NCBI GenBank assembly: GCA_027488935.1
Contig: JAIYAP010000081.1
Coordinates: 100,815-164,814, forward strand
DNA: 64,000 nucleotides
DNA from: Saprospiraceae bacterium
Lineage (GTDB): Bacteria > Bacteroidota > Bacteroidia > Chitinophagales > Saprospiraceae
Direction of reading: 5' to 3'
The stretch's first letter is position 1; every line of letters begins with the position of its first letter. Below are positions 42,409-51,701 of this stretch, piece after piece. The notes beneath the pieces are model-generated. The model was not told the origin of the DNA and ran no database searches. It saw only the letters and a list, made by a program, of their open reading frames with translations. The translations under genes were made by a program, and so were the position numbers.

Positions 42409-45363
42409 TTAAAACGCGTATTTAGCCACCAATTGACCACGCTGGCGATAATACCCGGTGCGGTGCGGTCGCTCACGCACGCCCACATATTCGGTGGAAG
42501 GCGCATCTAACAAATTGGAGACTTCTACAAACAAAGAAAAATGCGTATTGAATAAGTACCCAACGCTGAGGTCGAGCGAATAAAACTGGTCCTGGTACAA
42601 ATCAAAATCAGTGCCTTTATGCACCAATTCGGGCTTGGTACCGCCAATGGGTACAATGGAAGCCAAGTTCAATTCCTTCAAAAACGGACCGGTATAATTG
42701 AGTGCGACACGGGTAGTAATGCCGTATTTTTCGTAAAAAATACCCAGGTTATACAACAGCGGCGTTTGTCCGCTCATCGCCTGTTCGCTGGGGCGCCCGG
42801 GCACCTGCATACGCGAGAGCGAAAAAGCCAGGTTGGTATTGACCCCAAATCCGCTTAAAAAGCCCGGCAACGTTTCAAAACGCCGGTTAATTGTGAACTC
42901 TAAGCCCAATACATACGACGTTTCTGCATTTACATAACGCTTAAAACCAATATCCTGAATCGGGTCGTACTCCTCGGTCGTTTTCAGGAAAATATGGTCG
43001 GTTACATACTTATAATAGGTGCCGATGGATACCATGCCTTTATTGCCCCAGAAGTGCTCCCAGGCCAGGTCAAAATTGACAGAATAGGTAGGTCTCAACT
43101 GCGCATTGCCAAAGGTAAAATCCAGGTCTTCGTAGGAAATATTGGCAAAACCAGGCTTTGTTTCGGCAAAATTAGGCCGATGGAAGGTACGCGAAACCGC
43201 AAAACGGATATTGTCAAAAGGCCGTGGCGACCAGGTCAGGTTGAGCGAAGGTAAAATCGCCAAATAGGCCTGATCGGTGGTGCGCTCCAAAGGCGGATAA
43301 AAATAGGTACTGCTTGCCGTGTCTAAGATAGCCACTGGCGAAAGCGTATCGGAGGTTTGAAACAGGCGGGTATGTTCAAAGCGCACACCACCTACCAAGG
43401 AAACATGTTTGCCCAATTTGGCTTCCGTCATCGCATATGCTGCGGTGGCATGTTCGGTATACTGGTATTTTGAGCCTGCCCACAACACATATTCCTGATT
43501 GAGTTTGTTCATCGGGATATTGCGAAGCGTGTCACCCAAGGGCTGAATAAAATTATTCAACTGATCGTGGGTCAGGAATGGCATAAAGGTGCCAGAATAC
43601 GGTGTACCCAGTTCTGCCAGGAAATTATCATCGGGATCAGGATAATTGGTTTTGGATTGGGTAAGCAAACGCGGTTTGGTTGGAAAATTCTGAAAATCAA
43701 CCTGCCATTTGTGTACACTGAGTTCTCGGCCACCTATTTTATAGCGGTATTTAAGGCCGCCAATGAGTTTCAGGTGGCTGTTCAGCGTGTAAGTCCAGTC
43801 ATTTTGAACCACGATTGGATCTTGTTCATGGGTGATATTTAATTCTGAAATGGCCTGGTAAAAACTAAAATCAGCAGGGGTAAGCGGACTGCCATCTACA
43901 AACTTGCCATAACGCGGTTGCACATTGCGGTAGTGGTCGCCACGTCCGTACGGATTATCCTTACCGATCAATTTGGTCAAAAATGCATTCGAATCATCCG
44001 CCCCAGCCGGATTACCGTACAAGTCGATAAAGTCGCGGTCATAAAACTGGAGCAGCGGACTGATGAACACAACTGAAAAATAGCCGTTGCGCGGGTCATC
44101 TTTGCTGTAGGGCACATTGCCGTATTCGAACTTGTTGTCATACGATGCCAGTTTAAACTTTGTTTGCAGCCGGTCGCTGATGCGGTAGTTCATATTGAGA
44201 TTGGCCCCTAAGAAACGGCTGCGCAATTTGCCGTGCAAGTTGTGCAGGCGCACGCGGGATCCTGATCCTTCCGACCAGTTGTAATTGGTGCGGTATTGAT
44301 ACTTATCGTTCACATTGAGGCCCATGATAAATACAGCGCCCAGCGTGAGTTTATTGTTGGGTTTGAATTCCAGGGCCGCGTTGAGGCCGGTTGTTTGACG
44401 AAAACCGTCATATTGTTTGAGTTTTAATTCCGAAATACCGTGGTTAAAAGGGCTTTCATATTCCAGTTCGTAAGCATGTTCGGCCCAGTTACGGCCAAAA
44501 TAGGAGCCGTTTATGACCGCGCTGAGCGTTTTTGCTTTATTGACAAAGCCCAAAAGCGCACTGCCACTGCCGATGGGTTTGCCAGCCAGGGCACTGTAAC
44601 CCAGGCCCATCGAGAGTTTCATGGTATTGCGATCGACCGAGGAGCGGTTCAAAAAATTAACCACCCCGCCAATGTTATCGCCTTCCAAATCGGGCGTAAT
44701 GGTGCGATTGATGGTCACATAACTCAACAAATCGGAAGGCATCACCTCAAATTGAAACACCCGCCGCGGGTCATTTTCATCTGCTACCGGTAGTCGGTCG
44801 CCATTGAGCGTCACAGAAGTCCAATCTACCGGTGTGCCGCGCAAGTTGATGAGGCTACCTTCCCCGTAACTGCGTTGCATGGCCACCCCGGCAGAACGCC
44901 GCACAATTTCGGCGATATTACGGTCGGGTAGTTTTTCCATCGTTTCGGCTGAAATGACGGTGAGGTATGAATTGGACGATTTCATCAAGTTATTAGCCTT
45001 GAATTCGCTGCCCGTGGTAAGTTTTCCGCTCACGGTCACGCCACCGAGGGTTGCCGCATTGTCTTGCAACACCAACATACCCAAATCCAGCATCCCTTCA
45101 GCGGGAACTTGTACGATTTGTTCAAGGTCGGCAAAGCCCAGGCAACGTACCACCAATTTTTGTGGTCCCGAAGGCAGGCCTGTCAGTAAAAAACGGCCGT
45201 CTAGTTCAGTAACGGTGCGTATGTTAAGCACCTCAAAATGCAGGGTAGCACCAGGGAGTTGTTCATTTAAAGAATTTAGTACCGTACCACGCACGCCGCC
45301 TTGCTGGGCCTTGATGTGGGAAAAAGAACAAAATAAAATCAGGGCGAGTAGCAAAATGCGCAT
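42409..45363 (-). CDS. TonB-dependent receptor
   Basis: A 984-aa outer-membrane transporter. Signal peptide RILLLALILFCSFSHIKAQ; a carboxypeptidase-regulatory-like domain (VRGTVLNSLNEQLPGATLHF); a plug domain (ETMEKLPDRNIAEIVRRSAGV); then a 22-strand barrel ending in an aromatic-tipped strand (YRQRGQLVAKYAF). No SusD partner is nearby. The downstream phosphodiesterase suggests uptake of phosphate esters or nucleotides released at the surface (inference). The ATG at 45363 is preferred over a TTG 6 nt upstream. Confidence 0.94.
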   Translation of the reverse strand: MRILLLALILFCSFSHIKAQQGGVRGTVLNSLNEQLPGATLHFEVLNIRTVTELDGRFLLTGLPSGPQKLVVRCLGFADLEQIVQVPAEGMLDLGMLVLQDNAATLGGVTVSGKLTTGSEFKANNLMKSSNSYLTVISAETMEKLPDRNIAEIVRRSAGVAMQRSYGEGSLINLRGTPVDWTSVTLNGDRLPVADENDPRRVFQFEVMPSDLLSYVTINRTITPDLEGDNIGGVVNFLNRSSVDRNTMKLSMGLGYSALAGKPIGSGSALLGFVNKAKTLSAVINGSYFGRNWAEHAYELEYESPFNHGISELKLKQYDGFRQTTGLNAALEFKPNNKLTLGAVFIMGLNVNDKYQYRTNYNWSEGSGSRVRLHNLHGKLRSRFLGANLNMNYRISDRLQTKFKLASYDNKFEYGNVPYSKDDPRNGYFSVVFISPLLQFYDRDFIDLYGNPAGADDSNAFLTKLIGKDNPYGRGDHYRNVQPRYGKFVDGSPLTPADFSFYQAISELNITHEQDPIVVQNDWTYTLNSHLKLIGGLKYRYKIGGRELSVHKWQVDFQNFPTKPRLLTQSKTNYPDPDDNFLAELGTPYSGTFMPFLTHDQLNNFIQPLGDTLRNIPMNKLNQEYVLWAGSKYQYTEHATAAYAMTEAKLGKHVSLVGGVRFEHTRLFQTSDTLSPVAILDTASSTYFYPPLERTTDQAYLAILPSLNLTWSPRPFDNIRFAVSRTFHRPNFAETKPGFANISYEDLDFTFGNAQLRPTYSVNFDLAWEHFWGNKGMVSIGTYYKYVTDHIFLKTTEEYDPIQDIGFKRYVNAETSYVLGLEFTINRRFETLPGFLSGFGVNTNLAFSLSRMQVPGRPSEQAMSGQTPLLYNLGIFYEKYGITTRVALNYTGPFLKELNLASIVPIGGTKPELVHKGTDFDLYQDQFYSLDLSVGYLFNTHFSLFVEVSNLLDAPSTEYVGVRERPHRTGYYRQRGQLVAKYAF

Positions 45364-45402
45364 AAGCAAAAAATCGAGGAGCCGTTAAACCGGAAAATCT
45401 GG

Positions 45403-45410
45403 CAAATGTA
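45403..45410 (-). promoter_or_regulatory. -7 box (TACATTTG) of the TonB receptor operon
   Basis: TACATTTG on the minus strand, 40 nt before the receptor start codon. Confidence 0.45.
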
Positions 45411-45469
45411 CGCCATGGTAGGAGCGTGGTGGATGGGTGGGGGTTTAAGATTATATTAATTTCGTGGCC

Positions 45470-45556
45470 GGGTAGGGACAGGTCGCGACCTGTCCGCGGG
45501 GGATCGTAGGGACAGGTCGCGGGGTGTAGGGACAGGTCGCGACCTGTCCCTACCGC
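45470..45556. repeat. GGTCGCGACC-family palindromes, locus 3
   Basis: GGACAGGTCGCGACCTGTCC at both ends with a half unit (GGGACAGGTCGCGGGG) between. It lies in the 335-bp gap between the divergent TonB receptor and OmpA-type genes, whose promoters flank it; nothing else is seen there. Confidence 0.85.
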
Positions 45557-45598
45557 GGAAAAAAAAACGACATCATACGTGACGTTCCACAATATTTG

Positions 45599-45606
45599 TA
45601 GATTTG
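45599..45606 (+). promoter_or_regulatory. -7 box (TAGATTTG) of the OmpA-type gene
   Basis: TAGATTTG, 92 nt before the start codon at 45699; no clear -33 box. Confidence 0.4.
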
Positions 45607-45698
45607 TGCGCTCAAAAACACTCCGACAATCCACAACACTCAAAAAGCCGTAACTACCTACATCTGACAAGCATTTTAATCAAGTTACAAAACTCACC

Positions 45699-46805
45699 AT
45701 GCGGTATTTTTACTTTTTGTTGCCTTTAACCTTGAGCCTTCCTGTTGTGCTTGCTGCACAAGACTACCCTGCCAACCCTGAACCCGGTGCCTGCTACATT
45801 CGCTGCCCGATTGAAGAAGTGAAAGAAATTGAAAAGGTAGTCACCACACCTGCCTACCATCAATTAAAAGTGGTTCCTCCTATATATAAGACCGTTGAAG
45901 AGCGCATTCTGGTAAAAGAAGCATCCAAACGCTTCGAATATGTGCCTGCTATATACCGGGAAGTGGTAGACACCCTTCTGGTGGAAGAACCAATCAACAA
46001 AATCACCATTCATCCAGTGGTTACCCTCGATACCTTTGAGGTATTTGAGATTGAGCCTGCTTATTCCCGCTTTGAAGCGCGGCCACCTATAGCGGGCTGT
46101 ACTTCCCCGAACCCTGCCGATTGTCAGGTCATTTGTTATGTGTCACACCCGGCAGTGACCAAAATAATTCCGGTTAAAAAGATCATTTCTCAACCAAATT
46201 TTACCCGCCAAAAACAAATCGGACGGTTCAAAACGGTGCGCCGGCAAGTGATCCAAACACCGGCTACGGTGCGCGAATACGATATTCCCGCCGAATATGC
46301 CACCGTTCTAAAACGGGTATTGGTGAAAGACGAAACGGTCGATTCTACCTTAGTGACCCCGCAAACCCGCGAGGAGGTGTTCCTGGTACGCGACAACAGC
46401 GCAAATGCAGAACCATATGAGTGGCGCAAAATTGAGTGTAAATTACTCGATTATAACATTTTACCTATTTACTATAACCTCAACAGCGATCAACTGAGCG
46501 GCAAAGCAAAAGCCGTGATTGATGAGAAGTTGCTGGCCCTGATGGTAAAAATGCCTGAAATTCGGGTAGAGATCAATTCGCATACCGATGCACGCTCTTC
46601 CGACGATTTCAACCTCGAACTTTCCAAGCGCCGCGCGAAAGCCGTGGTAGACTACCTGGTATCGAAAGGCATCAAGCGCTCACGCATGGAATACCATGGA
46701 TACGGCGAAACACAATTGGTCAACCACTGCGGCAACGGCGTAAATTGCTCGGATGCGATGCACGCAAAAAACCGGAGAACAGAATTCCGGGTACTGCCGC
46801 ATTAA
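45699..46805 (+). CDS. OmpA-family protein with degenerate repeat region
   Basis: A 368-aa envelope protein. Signal peptide RYFYFLLPLTLSLPVVLA; mature start with CYIRCPI. The middle (about 45-235) holds 22-25-residue repeats of the type VPPIYKTVEERILVKEASKR, a CTSPNPADCQVICYV cysteine segment and a second repeat set (TPATVREYDIPAEYATV). C-terminal OmpA-like peptidoglycan-binding domain (about 255-368) with NSHTDARSSDDFNLELSKRRA. It should link the outer membrane or a surface layer to peptidoglycan. The same repeat architecture occurs in the gene at 57766, with another peptidoglycan-binding domain. Confidence 0.88.
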   Translation: MRYFYFLLPLTLSLPVVLAAQDYPANPEPGACYIRCPIEEVKEIEKVVTTPAYHQLKVVPPIYKTVEERILVKEASKRFEYVPAIYREVVDTLLVEEPINKITIHPVVTLDTFEVFEIEPAYSRFEARPPIAGCTSPNPADCQVICYVSHPAVTKIIPVKKIISQPNFTRQKQIGRFKTVRRQVIQTPATVREYDIPAEYATVLKRVLVKDETVDSTLVTPQTREEVFLVRDNSANAEPYEWRKIECKLLDYNILPIYYNLNSDQLSGKAKAVIDEKLLALMVKMPEIRVEINSHTDARSSDDFNLELSKRRAKAVVDYLVSKGIKRSRMEYHGYGETQLVNHCGNGVNCSDAMHAKNRRTEFRVLPH

Positions 46806-46822
46806 TCCAATCGGAAATCAAC

Positions 46823-47587
46823 TCACTGCCACAACAGCACCGAATCCACCTGCACACCAGCGATTACGGACAAATATTGCATGGCCTTGTCTGTTTGTCC
46901 GTAATCGTTGAAGTTGGATTTCCATTCAGTGCCGTCGCGCATACTTAAGATATACACCGGAAAATCAGAGGAGCTGCCGTTTTTATGCTGCAGTTTTGCC
47001 GCGTGTTCCAGCTGGGAAACATCAGTGAGCGCATAACTCCGCTCCTGAAACGGGGTAATCATGTCATTGAATACCACCCGATCCTTGTACACAAAAATGC
47101 CATAATCGCTTACCAGCACAAAGGCAACGAACCCTAGGACTAGGAAAATATTGCGCACGCCTGTCCAACCGCGTTCCGAGTCGTAATTATATTGGCGCGC
47201 AGCCACGATATTCAACGCGTCGAGGGTGTCCTGGTTGGTCATGTTGCGCACGAAGGACTCCAGGGGTGTTTTTACGGTTGCAAAGGCAAATAGCATTGCA
47301 ACGCAAAACCAATTGGGCAAATCCGCCACAATTTGGTAAGAGGTCGGACTGAAATAGTGATTGTATGCCTGCGACAGGGTATGAAAGGCCAATCCGAATA
47401 AAAAGGTAAATAAGGGCAACAAGGTAAACATGCCCACCAATATCCACACCGTGCCTTTTTTATTCAAACGGTGCAGGGTTTCATCGTCTAAGTGGGAGGC
47501 AACGTGCTTAGACTTTGCAGGTGCAAAACGGGCAAGCAGTGCGATGGCGATGGCCATAAGGATGTGGAAGAAGAAACCGTGTAGCAT
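46823..47587 (-). CDS. Membrane protein of unknown function, 254 aa
   Basis: Hydrophobic helices at about 3-20 (GFFFHILMAIAIALLARFA), 48-70 (VWILVGMFTLLPLFTFLFGLAF), 92-105 and 146-163 (IFLVLGFVAFVLVSDYGIFVY). The last 85 residues are soluble (VVFNDMITPFQERSYALTDVSQLE), resembling the PH-like output half of YcxB-type proteins, but I would not assign it. It ends 17 nt from the convergent OmpA-type gene. Confidence 0.7.
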   Translation of the reverse strand: MLHGFFFHILMAIAIALLARFAPAKSKHVASHLDDETLHRLNKKGTVWILVGMFTLLPLFTFLFGLAFHTLSQAYNHYFSPTSYQIVADLPNWFCVAMLFAFATVKTPLESFVRNMTNQDTLDALNIVAARQYNYDSERGWTGVRNIFLVLGFVAFVLVSDYGIFVYKDRVVFNDMITPFQERSYALTDVSQLEHAAKLQHKNGSSSDFPVYILSMRDGTEWKSNFNDYGQTDKAMQYLSVIAGVQVDSVLLWQ

Positions 47588-47641
47588 AAGCTTATCTAAT
47601 GAATGCCGATATCAATACCGCCTAATTGGATCAGTGTCGTT

Positions 47642-47896
47642 TTATTTAATGTATAACATTTGAACTGCCTTAATCACCTGCATGGCATCGTCAGCACTAA
47701 GATACCAAAACTCCAATGTTTCACCACTATAATCATCAAAATATTCAATTCGGAACCGATGCAGGCCTTTTTCAAGCGCCACCAGGCCGCCGCGACGGCG
47801 CAAACTGTGGGAACCGCCATTGTGGAAGTATTGGGATAAACTTAAATGGTATCCACTATTTAAATCTCGTTTCCGTGCTGTTCATCGCATTAAACT
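47642..47896 (-). pseudogene. Possible PA14-domain fragment
   Basis: A minus-strand frame without a usable start codon translates to text like the end of a PA14 carbohydrate-binding domain (YFHNGGSHSLRRRGG, LVALEKGLHRFRIEYFD, GETLEFWYLSADD), then stops at 47642. Upstream it closes with TGA. It is probably the decayed 3' end of a larger glycan-related gene. The rest of the 408-bp gap (47588-47995) shows no gene. Confidence 0.45.
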
Positions 47897-47995
47897 CCAT
47901 AAAATTTGACATAACTAAACATAACTTAATGGTATCCATTGGCAATGCCTGTCTTTTGGGTTTACATTTGTGGCGTTTTTACGTAAATATAACAC

Positions 47996-48583
47996 ATGAA
48001 ACTTGAACCGAGTTACTTGATTCACCGAATCGGACCGAAAATCAGAGACCTGCGCAAAGAAAAAGGCATCCTGTTATCAGATGTATCAGAAGCTACCGGC
48101 ATTAGCTCCCCGATGATTTCCAAAATTGAAAATGGCCGGGTTGTACCGACTTTGCAATCCTTACTGAGCCTGCTAAACGTATTGGAGGTTGAACCTGAAG
48201 TTTTTTTTGCTGAAATTAATGGCGAACCGGAGTTTTCCGGCTTTCTGCATCTGAAAAAAGGCGATTATAAGCATTATGTAAAAGAAGAAACGGCCATCGG
48301 ATTTTACTACCAGTCTATTTTAGAAAGAACCCTCGACGGGTTTTCTTTTCAGGTTTCGCACATTACCCTGCAACCGGGCAACACGCGTCCGAAAGTTTGT
48401 ACCGATGCTTTTGAACTCTTGTATGTAATCAAAGGGGAAATGCACTTTTACCTGAACGATGAAAGCCTGCTGCTGAAAGAAGGCGAATCGCTGTTTTTTG
48501 ATGGCAATATTCCACACGTACCGCTAAATAAAACGGACGAAGAGGTGATGTATATCGTAACCTATTTTTTCGGTAACAAGTAA
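47996..48583 (+). CDS. XRE-family regulator with cupin domain
   Basis: A 195-aa transcription regulator. N-terminal helix-turn-helix (about 10-70: GPKIRDLRKEKGILLSDVSEATGISSPMISKIENGRVVPTL in family terms) and C-terminal cupin (about 105-190: LYVIKGEMHFYLNDESLLLKEGESLFFDGNIPH) which in this group binds small ligands. It should repress or activate nearby genes in response to a metabolite. A DEAD helicase gene starts 38 nt downstream in the same direction. Confidence 0.92.
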   Translation: MKLEPSYLIHRIGPKIRDLRKEKGILLSDVSEATGISSPMISKIENGRVVPTLQSLLSLLNVLEVEPEVFFAEINGEPEFSGFLHLKKGDYKHYVKEETAIGFYYQSILERTLDGFSFQVSHITLQPGNTRPKVCTDAFELLYVIKGEMHFYLNDESLLLKEGESLFFDGNIPHVPLNKTDEEVMYIVTYFFGNK

Positions 48584-48621
48584 ATGCACGGTTGGACCGG
48601 ATTCCATCGTACCTTTACAGG

Positions 48622-49947
48622 ATGGAATCGAACGCATTGCGCACCAAAGCCCTGTCCAACCTGGGTATCCCTGCCTTGAATGAAATGCAGGAAAAAGCAT
48701 TAGAAGTAATTGAAAGCCAACGAGATACGCTTTTGTTGTCACCCACAGGTTCGGGCAAAACACTGGCCTTTCTATTGCCCGTTTTACTGCGCATGCGTAC
48801 GGATGTGGCCGGGGTGCAATGCCTCATTTTGTCCCCCACCCGCGAATTGGCCATTCAAATTGAAAAGGTTTGGCAACAAATGGCCACCGGTTTTAAGGTA
48901 AATACCTGTTATGGCGGCCATTCCATGCCCACGGAAATCAAAAACCTGAGCCAACCACCGGCCCTGCTCATTGGTACGCCCGGGCGTATCCTCGACCATA
49001 TCACCCGACAAACCTTTGACCTGATAAGCATTACCAGCCTGGTGCTCGATGAGTTCGACAAATCGCTGGCCCTCGGCTTTCAGGAACAAATGGGCGATAT
49101 TATCAAGCATTTGCCCGCCCTCGAAAAACGCATCCTGGCCTCCGCGACCAACAAATTGGTGATCCCTAAATTTATGGGTATTACCGCGCCCTATATCCTC
49201 AACTTCACGGGCGCCCAGGCAAAATCGACCGACGGATTGTTGCTGAAACGCATTACGGCTACCCTCGAAGAAAAAGACCAGCGCCTGCTTGAATTGCTGT
49301 GCTATATTGGCGACAACGCTACCCTCATTTTTTGTAATACCCGCGAATCTTCCGAGCAAACCAATGCATTTCTCAACAGTAAAGGTATTGCCAGTGCGTT
49401 TTTTCACGGCGGCATGGAGCAAATTGAACGCGAAAAAGCCCTGATTCGATTCCGAAATGGCAGTACCGTGTTTTTAGTCGCCTCCGATTTGGCCGCCCGC
49501 GGACTGGATATTCCGGACGTTAAATACGTGATCCATTACGAGTTGCCGTCCAAAAAAGACGATTTTATCCACCGCAATGGCCGCACAGCACGCATGTTTG
49601 CCGAAGGCACTGCCTTTTTGTTGCTTTCCGAAGGGGCCGAATTACCACCCTATCTTACCGAAAAACTCGATTTTTTTGATATTCCGGCAGACCATCCACT
49701 GCCGCCCCCACCCCATTTTGCGACCTTGTACATCAGTGGCGGCAAAAAGGACAAACTAAGCAAAATAGATATCGTAGGCTTCCTTTGCCAAAAAGGCCAA
49801 CTCGATAAAGCCGAAATCGGTAAAATCGAACTCATGGATTTCATGTCCTTCGTGGCTGTAGCCGCCGAAAAGGCCAATGCAGTCGTGAAGTTGGTGCAAA
49901 TGGAAAAAATGAAAGGGAAAAAATATAAAATTGGCGTGGCGAAGTAA
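48622..49947 (+). CDS. DEAD-box RNA helicase
   Basis: A 441-aa ATP-dependent RNA helicase. Q motif LNEMQEKALE; motif I LSPTGSGKT; motif Ia PTRELAIQ; motif Ib GTPGRILD; motif II reads LVLDEFDKSL, a DEFD variant of DEAD; motif III SATN in place of SAT; motif V ASDLAARGLDIPDV; motif VI HRNGRTAR. A short C-terminal extension of about 90 residues has the compact fold of DbpA-type RNA-binding domains (LYISGGKKDKLSKIDIVGFLC), suggesting a role in ribosome assembly. The ATG at 48622 is preferred over a TTG 30 nt upstream. Confidence 0.93.
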   Translation: MESNALRTKALSNLGIPALNEMQEKALEVIESQRDTLLLSPTGSGKTLAFLLPVLLRMRTDVAGVQCLILSPTRELAIQIEKVWQQMATGFKVNTCYGGHSMPTEIKNLSQPPALLIGTPGRILDHITRQTFDLISITSLVLDEFDKSLALGFQEQMGDIIKHLPALEKRILASATNKLVIPKFMGITAPYILNFTGAQAKSTDGLLLKRITATLEEKDQRLLELLCYIGDNATLIFCNTRESSEQTNAFLNSKGIASAFFHGGMEQIEREKALIRFRNGSTVFLVASDLAARGLDIPDVKYVIHYELPSKKDDFIHRNGRTARMFAEGTAFLLLSEGAELPPYLTEKLDFFDIPADHPLPPPPHFATLYISGGKKDKLSKIDIVGFLCQKGQLDKAEIGKIELMDFMSFVAVAAEKANAVVKLVQMEKMKGKKYKIGVAK

Positions 49948-50117
49948 TTGATTTGTTGAAAATGGACCGTTGAAAATTTTTCAGTTGATTATCCCTTGTT
50001 CGATACCACAGAATCAACCGAAAATTATCAACTTTGTCTCACCTTAACCTTGTTTTGCAACAAGCCTAATTAATTGGGCACGTTCAAAATGTCAATGATC
50101 AATTGTCAACCTAAACC

Positions 50118-51527
50118 ATGGAACGAATTAGCGTTTTTGATATATTTAAGATCGGTATTGGCCCCTCCAGTTCGCATACAATGGGGCCGTGGCGGGCTGC
50201 CCAACGTTTTTTAAATGAAATTAAACTAGACCAGGTCGAATCCGTGCAAGTAGAACTGTACGGTTCTTTGGCCAAAACAGGGCGTGGCCATGGTACCGAT
50301 ATTGCCGTGCAGTTGGGCCTGAATGGCGACGATCCAGTGAGTATTCCGGTAGATGCCGTGACGCCCACCATCGAAAAGATTCAAAAGACTTGTAAAATAC
50401 GGCTGGCAGGTAAAAAGGAAATTGATTTTAATCCGGAGCACCATATTGTGTTCCACATGGATTATGCGTTGCCTTATCATGCCAATGGCCTTACGTTTCG
50501 GGCCTTTTACCACGATGGTACGGGTGCTTCACATACCTATTATTCAATTGGTGGCGGATTTGTGGTAAAGGAGGGAGATGAGCATTTATCATCGGAAATT
50601 AACCTGCCTTATCCGATTGAAAAAGCCGAGGATTTGTCTGCTTTTTGTTCAAAATTGAATAAAACCATCCCGGAGATTGTGTTTGCCAACGAATTGATGT
50701 GGCGCTCGCCGGAAGCAATCCGTATGGGGCTGCTCAATATTTGGGAAGTGATGAAATTGTGTATTTACAAGGGCTGCCACACCACGGGCACCTTACCGGG
50801 AGGTCTGGAGGTAACACGCCGGGCACATCCGATGAGTTCCAAGTTGCTGGGCACCCGAACCTACACCAATGTAGATGATTGGATGATGCAAATTAGTCGG
50901 GGTGGACATACCTTCCAACAGATTTTAAAATGGGTGAGTTGTTTTGCACTGGCGGTCAACGAAGAAAATGCGGCGTTTAGTCGGGTGGTGACAGCACCAA
51001 CCAATGGCGCGGCAGGCGTAATCCCTGCAGTACTGATGTATCACGTTTGTTTCAGCGAAAATTTTAACGGCGATGATGATATTGTTCGTTTTTTATTGAC
51101 AGCGGGCGAATTGGGCAGTTTATTTAAAAAAGGCGCTACAATTTCTGCAGCAATGGGTGGCTGCCAGGCCGAAATTGGCGTTTCGTCGGCCATGGCGGCA
51201 GCGGCGCTCACCGAATGCCTCGGCGGAACCCCCGAACAAGTGCAAATGGCCGCCGAAATTGCCATGGAACACCACCTAGGCATGACCTGCGACCCCATCG
51301 GAGGGCTGGTGCAAATTCCGTGTATCGAACGCAATACCATGGGCGCAATCAAGGCGATTACAGCCAGTCAGATCGCCCTGGAAAGCGACCCCAGCAAAGC
51401 AAAAGTAAGCCTTGATACCGTCATTCGTACCATGAAAGAAACGGCAGCAGATATGAATACCAAATACAAAGAGACCGCAGATGGAGGCCTGGCCTTGCAT
51501 ATTTCGGTGAATCTGGCGGAGTGTTAA
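50118..51527 (+). CDS. sdaA: L-serine ammonia-lyase (serine dehydratase), iron-sulfur type
   Basis: A 469-aa single-chain enzyme converting L-serine to pyruvate and ammonia. The N-terminal beta domain opens [21 protein letters not shown]. The catalytic alpha domain carries [14 protein letters not shown] and the 4Fe-4S cysteines in [15 protein letters not shown] and [18 protein letters not shown]. It controls serine pools together with glyA, encoded 20 kb away. The gap before it (49948-50117) shows nothing clear. Confidence 0.96.
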   Translation: MERISVFDIFKIGIGPSSSHTMGPWRAAQRFLNEIKLDQVESVQVELYGSLAKTGRGHGTDIAVQLGLNGDDPVSIPVDAVTPTIEKIQKTCKIRLAGKKEIDFNPEHHIVFHMDYALPYHANGLTFRAFYHDGTGASHTYYSIGGGFVVKEGDEHLSSEINLPYPIEKAEDLSAFCSKLNKTIPEIVFANELMWRSPEAIRMGLLNIWEVMKLCIYKGCHTTGTLPGGLEVTRRAHPMSSKLLGTRTYTNVDDWMMQISRGGHTFQQILKWVSCFALAVNEENAAFSRVVTAPTNGAAGVIPAVLMYHVCFSENFNGDDDIVRFLLTAGELGSLFKKGATISAAMGGCQAEIGVSSAMAAAALTECLGGTPEQVQMAAEIAMEHHLGMTCDPIGGLVQIPCIERNTMGAIKAITASQIALESDPSKAKVSLDTVIRTMKETAADMNTKYKETADGGLALHISVNLAEC

Positions 51528-51555
51528 ATTTTTGGAGCCACGTAGAGTAAAGTTT

Positions 51556-51636
51556 CACGGAGAAGCTCGGAGGTATGGAGTTACACGGAGTTTTTAATTT
51601 TCTCTGTGCAACTCCATACCTCCGAGCTTCTCCGTG
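51556..51636. repeat. CACGGAG-family hairpin repeat, copy 3
   Basis: Left arm 51556-51590 (starting CACGGAGAAGCTCGG) and right arm 51602-51636 (starting CTCTGTGCAACTCC) are inverse over 35 nt with two differences, around an 11-nt T-rich loop. Weaker pairing (GTAGAG with CTCTAC) extends it on both sides. It lies between sdaA and rsgA on the plus strand and may end the sdaA transcript. Confidence 0.85.
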
Positions 51637-51701
51637 GCACCCCTTCCCTCTACGCGGAACCTTTCTCCCAAATTCGAAGTTTAGAAGTAGAAGAATAGCA
51701 T

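Noticed and set aside
47716..48006. A 96-aa plus-strand gene before the XRE regulator
   Set aside because: It overlaps the start of the XRE gene and lies over the PA14-like fragment on the other strand; its sequence is histidine/asparagine-rich and looks non-coding.
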